64,000 nucleotides of DNA, from NCBI RefSeq assembly GCF_003711515.1, contig NW_021167085.1, forward strand, positions 2,070,452-2,134,451. Reading direction: 5' to 3'. The DNA comes from Sodiomyces alkalinus F11. Its lineage: Eukaryota; Ascomycota; Sordariomycetes; Glomerellales; Plectosphaerellaceae. Under the pieces are notes generated by a model. The model was not told where the DNA came from and searched no databases. It saw nothing but the letters and a program-made list of their open reading frames with translations. The translations under genes and the position numbers were made by a program. Positions within the stretch are counted from its first letter, which is position 1, and each line of letters begins with the position of its first letter. Shown in pieces: positions 33,111-42,011 of the stretch.

Positions 33111-33965
33111 ATGCGTTCAAGCTTTGTGACTTTTGGCCTTACGGCTCTCCTGAAATTCGCTGCCCCTGCCTGGGCCCTCGGTTCTGTTCTTGAGGCCCGC
33201 GCCGCACAGGCCGTTGAGGTCTGTGATCCGCCCTCCTCCAGGGGCCAGCCATTCGACAAGCTGTCTTCTTGTGGGAAGGCCAGGGCCATTGAGGAAAACA
33301 TCTGCCGGCCGGAGAACGGTGGTTCGGAAGCTCTCCAGAAGCATGCCTCCTGCATGTGCAAAGGCGATTTCTTTCCAGTCAAGCTGGCCTGTGAACGCTG
33401 CATCCGGGATCATGGCGGAATGTCCGACCGCGACTTCAACTTCTATGGCGGGATCCTTGAGAGATCCCAGAACGACCTCTGCCGGGCCGAGACTCCGGCC
33501 GCCCCCTTTGCCACTATTTGGTCTGCTCACCGGGACATTGCCACCATGCCAACATCGGGTGCCACGGCCGTCGTCGACAAACTAGCCACTGCTACTGATG
33601 AGGCTGCCACCAAAACAACCGTTCAAAAGCTCGCGGAGTCCTCGGAATCTGTCCCCACCAAGACAGCCGAGCCCACGACGGCGGCCACCGGGGCTATGGA
33701 GATTGCGACACCCCTTGTCACGGACACGGCAACCATCCGCAGCTTCGAGTCCTTTACACGCGGGACGAACGGTCTTCTGACTGGTACCCAATACAGGACA
33801 GCCGGCCACAACTTGACGACCGGCCGTTTTACCAAGCCTCCCCTCAGGGGGACACCTCGGCATGGTGACTCCGAGCAGGATAAAACGGGTGCTGGGATGC
33901 AGATCCAAGTTCTAGCTGGTCTTTTGACAGGTGCCGCGGGAATAGCCGCGGTAGCCCTTTTGTGA
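33111..33965 (+). CDS. Predicted GPI-anchored secreted protein
   Basis: A single exon encodes 284 residues from the first in-frame ATG. There is a signal peptide (about 1-22, FGLTALLKFAAPAWA), then a Cys-containing N-terminal domain of about 110 residues (cysteines in EVCDPPSS, KLSSCGKAR, ENICRPENG, SCMCKGDF and LACERCIRD). A Thr/Ala-rich region follows, and the C-terminus is hydrophobic (VLAGLLTGAAGIAAVALL), consistent with a GPI signal. The layout of small Cys domain, Ser/Thr stalk and GPI tail is common in fungal surface proteins. It follows another such gene on the same strand, but the two are not similar in sequence. I do not recognise a named family. Confidence 0.82.
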   Translation: MRSSFVTFGLTALLKFAAPAWALGSVLEARAAQAVEVCDPPSSRGQPFDKLSSCGKARAIEENICRPENGGSEALQKHASCMCKGDFFPVKLACERCIRDHGGMSDRDFNFYGGILERSQNDLCRAETPAAPFATIWSAHRDIATMPTSGATAVVDKLATATDEAATKTTVQKLAESSESVPTKTAEPTTAATGAMEIATPLVTDTATIRSFESFTRGTNGLLTGTQYRTAGHNLTTGRFTKPPLRGTPRHGDSEQDKTGAGMQIQVLAGLLTGAAGIAAVALL

Positions 33966-34590
33966 ATCATTTCAGACAACTGTGTTTCGAGCGGAATGGA
34001 GTAGAGGGGTTCATTGGTGGCTTTTTACTGACATGAGCATGGGCATTTTTAACTTGGGTGTACGACGGTTATTACTACAAACCCAGACATGATCAAGCAC
34101 GCGTTGAAGTTGGTACTATCATCGCAAGGGGGGTGGGTTAATGAGAAATGTTTCTGCCAAGGTAGCAGAGTGCGGTCTTGTGTGTTCAGATCACTCGAAC
34201 GTCATGATTTGATCAGTGGTTCCTATTGCATCGGTTGAACGTGAAGAAGCCATGAGATATTTCGTCACGGAACTTAAAACGCTGAGATGGATCGCTGAGA
34301 CCGGACCGGATGCAATGTAATTACTGTAGATTTGCTAAGGTAGGTGGCGGTAGCCATCAGGGTTCTCGGTCTCACCCCTCTCTTCCGGTTCCCAGCGCCC
34401 TTTTCAACCGTTTCCTCCCTTCCCCACGACCTCAACTCAACCCTTTAATGTCAACGACATACCACCTAGCTGGTCCAATTTCGACTTGGAAATCCAAATT
34501 GTCTTCCTTTGCACTGCGTTTCCTCTCACTTTCATCCAGTTGCTCGTTTGGGCATCGTTCCGTTTCACCCTGGCTTGAAATAGCCATACT
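33966..34590. other. Convergent intergenic region
   Basis: This is the 3' side of two converging genes. I see no gene or notable structure. Confidence 0.45.
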
Positions 34591-35532
34591 TTACTCAGGC
34601 ATGTGCTTGAAGGGCTTGGCCAAGTTCTCCTGGCAGAACGGAAGCTTGCCGACGGTCCAGATTTCGGTATCCTGATAAAGAGAAAAAGGTAAGTATGTTG
34701 CGGTCTCTCCTTTTTTCTCGTTTTCTTCCCTTTAACAACGGCATTGTCTTTCCCCCTCCTCGTACACCAAGTCCCCTTTCCCCGCTGAATATGTTTCCGG
34801 TGTTGTTCCCTGTCTCTCTTTACCCCCCTTTCTTTTCTTCCAAGTGGACGCCACCAGTATGGAGGGAGGAACAAAGGAATGAAAGCAGGTGGTTACTCAC
34901 AGGCTTGAGGTTCTTCTTGATGTCTGAATCCAGGGTGCCGGCCTTCAGGGCGATGATTTCCGGAGCGGCCTCCGGGTCATGAGCGATGGGGCTGCCGCAC
35001 TCGGAGCAGAAGATGCGGTGGACGGCCTTGCCAGAAGATCCAACGCCAGCCCACGACTTGGTCGGACCATTGATGGTGAGCTTGTCCTTGGGGACGACGG
35101 CGACCAGGGCTGGAAAATTCAAACAGATGGTTAGACTTTGAAAGTCTTCTCAAGGTCTACTTGGACTCTTTCTCCTCTGCCACCTATTTTCGAACCAACC
35201 CCCCAACCCCAACCCCCCCCCCCCCCCTTTTTTTTTTCTTCCCTTTTTCCTCAGTAAGGCGCTTTCCAGCGGCCCCTTGATTCCTCTTCATCTCAACTCT
35301 ACGATTTCATGTCGAAGTGCCGCCATCACACGCCGACGGTGACGGGCGAACGAAAGGCTGGGGAGTTTGTCTGGATCGAGACGATGAAAAAACCTCGGGG
35401 TAAGCACTCACAATAGGTGGAGCCCGACTGGCGCTGGCAGTCGTCGCAGTGGTCGTAGCCCGTCAGGAGAGGGGCGTCGACGTCCGCCGTGTAGGTGACG
35501 GCCTTGCAGAGGCAGTGTCCGGTGAGAGGCAT
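34591..35532 (-). CDS. GFA/CENP-V family (Mss4-like fold) zinc enzyme
   Basis: Proteins with this fold include glutathione-dependent formaldehyde-activating enzymes and many uncharacterised relatives. Three exons (35532-35412, 35109-34901, 34671-34591) give 136 residues, a normal length. Zinc-binding cysteines are visible in GHCLCKAVTY, YDHCDDCQRQSG and FCSECGSPI. The C-terminus ends WTVGKLPFCQENLAKPFKHM, with the WTxxRxPW-like element common in the family. Intron 1 is 302 nt and contains 15 C followed by 10 T (plus strand). The family is clear; the substrate is not, and formaldehyde activation should not be assumed. Confidence 0.9.
35213..35237. repeat. C15-T10 homopolymer tract
   Basis: Fifteen C followed directly by ten T lie inside intron 1 of the GFA gene. 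The tract is likely error-prone in sequencing and length-variable. Confidence 0.85.
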
Positions 35533-37778
35533 TTCGACTACGATGGATTGATTGATGCCTGTCGTTCTTTGGAAGCAAGGACAAGTGTCAACTGAAGCTG
35601 TTGGTTACGAATTGGAAGCACGATAAATGTTTTGATGGGGTGTGGACAAGGAGCTTATGGAGGAAACGGACGGAGGAGGCGGGGTAGCTTAAGAAGGGAG
35701 GGGCAAGGGAGGGGCAAGGGAGGGGTGAGAGGGATTCCATGACCTCAGCTACTCCAGCGGCCCGTGGTATGGAGGTGGACGTGGACGATAGGTGATTCGG
35801 CGGGGGTTCTGGGACTCGAGTGTGGCTTCTTGCATGGCAGGGAAACTGAACGGGACCTATCTACCTACGTCCTACGTAAGTCTATGTGGCTGACTGGATT
35901 ACCTGGGCTTGGGGCAGAAGAGACGGGCTAATATGTATATGTGCTGATGCGGAACGTAGATGCTTGAACCCCGAGATGTGAGACTGTACTCGGTGGTGGC
36001 CGGCTAGAGATGAACCCCCTTTCCATACTTCTTGGTTCGCCCGCTTGCCTGAATCTACGGCATGTCTCATCACTTGGTCGAGATTCTCTCCCCTCACCTG
36101 GAGCCACCTAATAAGGGTCTTCCTTGCAGGCGGAGAGATATCGCAAAAGCCAAAGTAAGTCGATTCCTATCCCAGGAGAAGTTCGAGTGAACTAACGGGA
36201 GGAGACAGGTACGTTATAGCACCATCCACCGTAGCTTCGATGTACCGTGTATCATGGTCCCCCCCGCCGAGAACGAGCAGAAAAGTGCGTAATGATTACA
36301 ATGTTTAGTAAAAATATGCGGGGAACTAATGCAGCCTGGCGTCAACGCGAGCGGGACGGAGGGGTGGATGGGCGTTTGCTGCACATAGTGTACGTGTAGT
36401 TCTGATTGAGTTCCAAATACCGGGACGCATGGACGCGGGTGATACATACCTACTCTTACATTTGCCTCAGTAAATTCTCTCACGGGCTGATTGAGTGGCG
36501 GGAATTAATCACAAAAGGCATTGTGTTGAAAGGGAAAAGGCAGAGAGAGGAAAGGAACCTCAGAGTAGATGCCGAGTAGAAACCTTCTGTCGGACTACCT
36601 GGGTGATCCTTGATTTACGAAGTTTATGTTCTTAATTATCCCGAGTAACCATATACCTACATATCAAAAGGAGACAAGTCAAGTTACTACGAACCATGTG
36701 CGCTACGCCTACAACTTCAATGTCTTAGGGAACCCCTAGTCGGCTGTCCCTGAACCGACCCAGGGACGATCATTGCCGGTGAAGTTACTTGAGTCGCATG
36801 CATAGTACAAAATATTATCGCATCTTGAAATCAAGAGAGCCGGGACAGCTTACGAGACCTATCTGCGCTGTCAACATGGAACACATGCCTACTCTGACCC
36901 GAATCCCTGAAAATGTCTGCCATTATACTGCGTGAGTTTGGTTCGCGTCGAAACCATCATACATACATGTTTGACGAGTTGTTTACTGTTCAAAAAAGAG
37001 CCTGAGATCTTCTGCCTCGGTCGTTACCAGAGTGGACGTAACCTGTCCGTCCCTGGCACACCCGCTCCTTACCTTAAGGTACCTTACGAACACTAAGGTA
37101 CCTTACATAGACCCTGCGCTACGGGGAAGTTGATGGGATGTTGATGTAGAGCCTGAGAGAACGGTAATGCAACGGCAGCCACGCGAGTTTCAACGGCCAG
37201 ATAACGGCGGGAAGACGCTTAGGTACCCAGGTTCAAAGACGCGACAACTTTAAACAGACCATGCAAGACTGGCTACATACCTACCAGAGATTGGCCACCG
37301 TCAATAAACGCTGGTCCATTCTCTTGGAAAAGAGAGAATTTCACAGGTCCCAAGGGCTGATAAGGGGCGACTTTCTTACGTAATCCCGTTACTTCCTGTT
37401 GCTGGGGCGGCCGAGTCGGAACTCGGAGCTAAGAGGCGAATCTTTCGTTGTGGCGCACGGACTTTAGCCGGTCGTACCCCAGCCCGACCGCAAGCCACAG
37501 TATCCCCTCAGACCGATTGACTCAGCGCCCCGCGTTGGTCAGCCCCGAGTCGCCCTCAATTCCATCGTCTTCCACGACCTTTATATACCAAACAACCCGC
37601 CTTCTACCATCCCAAATAGCAACGTTTCCCGTAAAATACCCACCTATATTATCGTTTTACCTGTCGCGTGCGTTATACCTTACACAACACACAACAAAAC
37701 GACGCTTCCTTCCACAGACAGAACATCTCCTGGCTAGCCACTTTCAAAACGGACACATTGCAACAATAAACAGTCAAC
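35533..37778. other. Divergent intergenic region GFA / MBF1
   Basis: These 2.2 kb lie between divergent start codons. Near 35695-35730 there are three GGGAGGGGCAA-like units. Two exact copies of the 12-bp palindrome TAAGGTACCTTA lie 7 bp apart at 37075-37086 and 37094-37105. The last 300 bp are CT-rich and should be the MBF1 promoter and leader. No gene is supported. Confidence 0.5.
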
Positions 37779-38406
37779 ATGTCGGACGAGTGGGATAATG
37801 TCACCAAGATTGGTAGCCGAGTGCGTGGTGGCGCGGCTTCGCGCGAGACCGTTGTGAGAGGAAAGGGTGCCACCAATGCTGCATTCCGTGCTGGCGGTGT
37901 AGCGACCGAAAAGAAGTTTGCATCTGGCAATGCTGTATGTGCCCATTGGATTTCGAAACCACTTTCTTTGTTATTTGGGGGGTTTTTTTTTTCGTCCTTT
38001 ACCCTTCCTTTGCCACTCCTTCTCTTCCCCTCCCTTTGAGCTTGGTATATGCGCAAATTTCTCTATATAAACCACTAACCTGGATTCACAACCCCATGGA
38101 CAGGCAAAAGGCAACACCGAAGGTCAGCGCCTCACAAAGGTCGACCGGTCAGATGACATCATCAAGCCCAACACCATCGGCAAGGAGGTCGGCGACATCA
38201 TCTCCCAGACTCGCCAGAAGATTGAACCAAAGATGACCCAAAAGGATCTCGCCACCAAGTGCAACACCACCCAGTCTGTCATCGCCGACTTTGAGCGTGG
38301 CACCGCCATCCCCGACCAGAAGATCCTCTCCGCCATGGAGCGCGTGCTCAACGTTAAGCTCCGGGGGTCCGGCATCGGCGAGCCCAAGTTTGGCAAGAAG
38401 AAATAA
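37779..38406 (+). CDS. MBF1: Multiprotein-bridging factor 1
   Basis: Mbf1 bridges bZIP activators and TBP and also prevents frameshifting on collided ribosomes. Two exons (37779-37934 and 38104-38406) give 152 residues. The N-terminal MBF1 domain starts [18 protein letters not shown], and the C-terminal Cro/C1-type helix-turn-helix reads [20 protein letters not shown] and continues through [19 protein letters not shown]. The tail is basic ([13 protein letters not shown]). The intron (169 nt) has a GTATGT donor. Identity is secure. Confidence 0.97.
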
Positions 38407-39040
38407 ACGGCAGTTGCGGTCACTTAGATTGTGAACCGAGTCGACAAGCGCCTGGGGAAATGAACAACTATGCTGATGGAAAACAGCTTCCGTCGAGAGC
38501 TGCGGCAGGCCGAGAGTGAGAGGCTGTTATGGAGACGACCAGTCTGAGACCGGTGGCTGACGGACACCTGGTGTATAGTCTGCAGGAGGAAGGGTCAGAA
38601 TTCCCCTTACTCCAAGTCCCTGAGGACGCAATTCCATCGTCGCTTCCAGGGCATTTTAGGAGTTCCATGCAAGGCGTTATAGCATCATGAGATTGCCTCC
38701 ATTACCCGTCTTTTCGCGGCTCATAGACGTCCTCAATAGAAAAAAGGTTGCCTCGCCACGCTTTAGGATCACACCATTTTTATTTCTTTTGGTTCTTCCT
38801 CGTCCTCAACACCCGTTATTTCCTATAATTCTGTTTCCCTCGCAAACAAAACAGACCTATTTCCCATCGTATTATGAAATACAGTACGTGAACAATGTTG
38901 TGTTGGCTGTCTGATCCAAGAAAAAAAAAACACCCCAAGAACGCCCACAGGACCTCTCCCGAAAACCATACAGCTTCTCCAAACAACTCGAAAACCATGG
39001 GGTATCTTTCCATCCTTCATTTCACCAATAAACATCAACA
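38407..39040. other. Convergent intergenic region MBF1 / CDT1
   Basis: This should hold the two 3' UTRs. It contains a ten-base A run near 38920. No gene is supported. Confidence 0.45.
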
Positions 39041-40660
39041 TCAGAGCCTGCCCACGCGGGCCGCAATCTCCGTGTCATATGGCTTTCTCCTTGTCTGAAT
39101 CACAACATGTTCCTTGCCGCCCATGCTCACCACTCGGAACCACTCGGGGGCAACTTCATTGGCGAGAATCTTCACCGTGTCGATGCCTTCTTCGACCGGC
39201 ATGGGGACACGTAGCGAGTCCTTGAGTTTCTGCTGGAGTACTGCCATGGTGAAAGAGAGCACTGGAAGCCCATTGGGGTTTGACGAACTTGCCAGCATGC
39301 CGATAATGGCTGCGACGTCACATGCTCTCATGATAGCCCTTTTCCGCCCCAGTTCTGGGCCCGAGGGCAGTTGAATCTGGGAATTGGCCATCTCCTTGGC
39401 GCGAATGCGGTCGAGCAGGCTCATCTTCTTGCCTTCGGGGGCGGCGTCGGCCCTTATGGCATTGTGCTTCGTCTCCTTCTCCTGCTGCTTGATTGCAATC
39501 CCACTCTTGAGCTCTGCTAGAGCGCGATGCCCTTTCGCTAGCAGAGGATTTTGCTTCCCGGTGAGAGGGTTGTGCCGCGGTGTGATGTCGGCCTTGGGTA
39601 GATCGTCGAAGGATAAATTGTCGAAGGATACGTCTAGGTCGTTCATATCGTCCGTGATGCGCTCCGCGCAGAGGATATGGAGGTTCTTCTCGAACTGTCT
39701 GCAGAGCGCGTCTTCATCGATGGCACCGGTGGTCTTGCTCGTGTCGATTTCGAGACAGAGTTTCCCGCGACCATAGTCGGTGACGATGAATGGCGAACCG
39801 GCTGCGGCTACTGCCGCACCGCACTTTGCGGGCTTCAAGTCTTGAATGGCGATGCACCTCCTGATGTCGTCCACCGTCACTTTGCGCTTTCCCCATGTTC
39901 GCGACACCTGAGGCGTGATGTCGCTAATATCGATAGGCGTGTTGTTGTTTTGGTGGGTAATTTGGAGAATGACTGTCTTCAGAATCGCCTTTTGCAGGTC
40001 AAGAAGCTCCAAGAGCTCGGCCGGCAATCGCGACTTCGCCGCCTCTCGTTCGGCAGGGCGCTTAGACGAGACATGCGGCCCGGCCTCCTTTGAACGTCCG
40101 ACCTTCCGCACCGAATCACGGCCATCTTTCTTCGCGCTGGAAATGAGTGTCGATTTGTGTACCTTGCGGTACGTCTCAGCAAGCGTAAGTTGTGTAGAGT
40201 GACTCGACACAGACTTCGCAGACCTTTTCGTCACTGAAGGAGAAGCGGCGGCCGGGATTTCGTCCTTCGACGCGTCACGCTTGACACGCTGACGCTTGAG
40301 AGACTTGGAAGCTGAAGGGGTAGTCGGACTAGTGCCATCATCCTCGGTAGGAGCTTTCCGCTTTTTCTTGTTGGGAGTCCTGTCCTTGACCAAGATGTCC
40401 GCCTTTTCAGGAACGGCAAGGGCAACGGAGGGGCGGACAGAGGTATTATTGTTCTCCTCGTCACTGGTGTCGCAAATAACCGTGACGGTAACGGGTTCGT
40501 AGGCCTTCGAGTTCGGTATGCACGCGGCAAGCACCTTCTTCACGGGCCCATCGACGCTGGAGACCTGAGCCTTGGACAGCCGAGCGTACTTGCTAATGGA
40601 GTTCGTGGTGACTGGCTTCACAACACGCTGAACCTGCCTCCGGTTGGCTACTCGGGCCAT
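39041..40660 (-). CDS. CDT1: DNA replication licensing factor Cdt1
   Basis: Cdt1 loads the MCM helicase at origins together with ORC and Cdc6. A single exon encodes 539 residues from the ATG at 40660. The N-terminus is basic and disordered (KKKRKAPTEDD). The middle winged-helix region runs from about PAELLELLDLQKAILKTVIL through KRKVTVDDIRRCIAIQ to GKLCLEI. The C-terminal MCM-binding winged helix follows LLDRIRAKEMANSQIQLPSG and RACDVAAIIGMLASS. A weak PCNA-box-like element, QLTLAETY (157-164), is followed by basic residues, as in Cdt1 degrons, but its first aromatic position is Thr. Identity as Cdt1 rests on the C-terminal domain and overall order. Confidence 0.85.
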   Translation of the reverse strand: MARVANRRQVQRVVKPVTTNSISKYARLSKAQVSSVDGPVKKVLAACIPNSKAYEPVTVTVICDTSDEENNNTSVRPSVALAVPEKADILVKDRTPNKKKRKAPTEDDGTSPTTPSASKSLKRQRVKRDASKDEIPAAASPSVTKRSAKSVSSHSTQLTLAETYRKVHKSTLISSAKKDGRDSVRKVGRSKEAGPHVSSKRPAEREAAKSRLPAELLELLDLQKAILKTVILQITHQNNNTPIDISDITPQVSRTWGKRKVTVDDIRRCIAIQDLKPAKCGAAVAAAGSPFIVTDYGRGKLCLEIDTSKTTGAIDEDALCRQFEKNLHILCAERITDDMNDLDVSFDNLSFDDLPKADITPRHNPLTGKQNPLLAKGHRALAELKSGIAIKQQEKETKHNAIRADAAPEGKKMSLLDRIRAKEMANSQIQLPSGPELGRKRAIMRACDVAAIIGMLASSSNPNGLPVLSFTMAVLQQKLKDSLRVPMPVEEGIDTVKILANEVAPEWFRVVSMGGKEHVVIQTRRKPYDTEIAARVGRL

Positions 40661-41601
40661 GGCGAGAGGGTTGAAAGTCACGGCCGGGTTGAGAGGGCAG
40701 GGGAGGACAGATCAAGGCAAGAGTTGTCGTCAAAGTGGAGGATTGATGTTACTGGAATAAGATGAAGACGTTATAGGTCTGTCGGTGTCAGGTGTCAGTT
40801 ACTCTCACAGACTGAGAAGGCGTATAGCAGAGAATTAATGGAATTTGGTAAGGGTTTGGTTAGGAAAGATAGACCTGGAAGGGAGGGAGGCGTTCAGCTT
40901 GTAATTAAAAAGTCTCTACATTCGAGCAGTGGAGATATCAGCCTGGCCCCTGCTCCAGGGAGCGTGTCCCGAGCTGGGTTTTGGAAACACGACTCGGACG
41001 CGTCCATTGGCGAGCGACGCGGAAGTACCGCGTAGAGTGGTCGCGACAAGTGGTCCCTGCACGCGACATGGAGGCGGTACCGGCCCAATATCGGGTAATT
41101 CCAGCGCCGGCTTGAGGATTGGATTTTCCATCGAGCTGTCGCCCCACAGATCACCACGACAACAACCTGGAAGAATTGCCGCGAATTTCACATCGGAGTA
41201 CAACGTAATTACGGATCGGATACGTCATAAAATTACAGTTAGATATGCAGGCTAATTACCTTAACTAGGAGGTGGACCTCACAGTTCTGACAATTTGTCA
41301 TACTAAGCAAGGGACGATAAGATGTATTCAGCTTATCGATCCAGCAGTAGCAGACATACCACGAACCAACAGGTCGTCGACACAGCACCATCTCGCTTGC
41401 ATAGCTAAGGGACGGCAACCACGAGAGGCATCTCCACGATCTGGAAGGGTCGAGGCCACATCCAGATTCCTGGATGTCAGGCCACCGGAGGTTGGACGTC
41501 AGGCCACTAAGAGCCAACAGGGGGTCGGGACACGTCAGGGATCTGATATCTGCCGATTACCGATTCCTGAAGGTGGGAGTACAAGTCGAGGGTTAGGATA
41601 T

Positions 41602-41958
41602 CGGGTGTGACAGTCTTGTATCGAGGGAGGTTAGGCCGGGGATAGACAGGAGGATCCTAGTTAGACCCCGGATGGCTATATAAGGAGCGCCTCGAAGACC
41701 TCTTTTAAGAGGCGGGCAATAAATAATCTAAGCATTCAGACCCCTCCTATATAGACTAACCTCTATTCACAAAGGTGTCTTCGTGTGGAGTGGAGCACCT
41801 CTATAGTCTATGGGACGTGTCGGTTGTCAACTCTTGCTCCACTCCACACGAAGACACCTTTGTGAATAGAGGCACTCCTTATAGCCATCCGGGGTCTAAC
41901 TAGGATCCTCCTGTCCATCCCCTGCCTGACCTCCCTCGATACAAGACTGTCACACCCG
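41602..41958. mobile_element. Inverted-repeat retroelement (LTR-like) relic
   Basis: Two near-identical arms face each other: 41602-41687 and 41875-41958, differing by three substitutions and a 2-nt indel over about 85 nt. Nested inside is a perfect 38-bp inverted repeat. Arm 1 is followed by about 70 nt lacking next to arm 2. That stretch has a TATA-like CTATATAAGG and a CAATAAAT polyadenylation-like element, features expected of an LTR. I infer two LTR-derived segments in head-to-head orientation, or an inverted duplication of one. No coding region for a transposition protein is left. Confidence 0.6.
41760..41872. repeat. Perfect 38-bp inverted repeat with 37-nt loop
   Basis: 41760-41797 and 41835-41872 are exact reverse complements, separated by 37 nt. 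The arms begin CCTCTATTCACAAAGG. In single-stranded form this would be a very stable hairpin. Confidence 0.93.
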
Positions 41959-41998
41959 AATTTGTCCATGATGAGCTTCGACTGGACGCCACTCTATT

Positions 41999-42011
41999 GG
42001 CTCTGATACCA
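41999..42011 (-). other. tRNA-Met primer-binding-site-like sequence
   Basis: On the minus strand this reads TGGTATCAGAGCC, the form of primer-binding site known from many LTR retrotransposons primed by initiator tRNA-Met in other organisms. Just upstream on that strand is TTAACA, ending in CA as an LTR would. It lies about 40 nt outside the inverted repeat and supports a retroelement origin. It could be chance, and I could not compare it with this organism's own tRNA. Confidence 0.45.

Noticed and set aside
32539..33129. 196-codon open frame before the second surface-protein gene
   Set aside because: It has no ATG start and a Ser/Leu/Phe composition expected from a CT-rich leader; it overlaps the start of the better supported gene in another frame.
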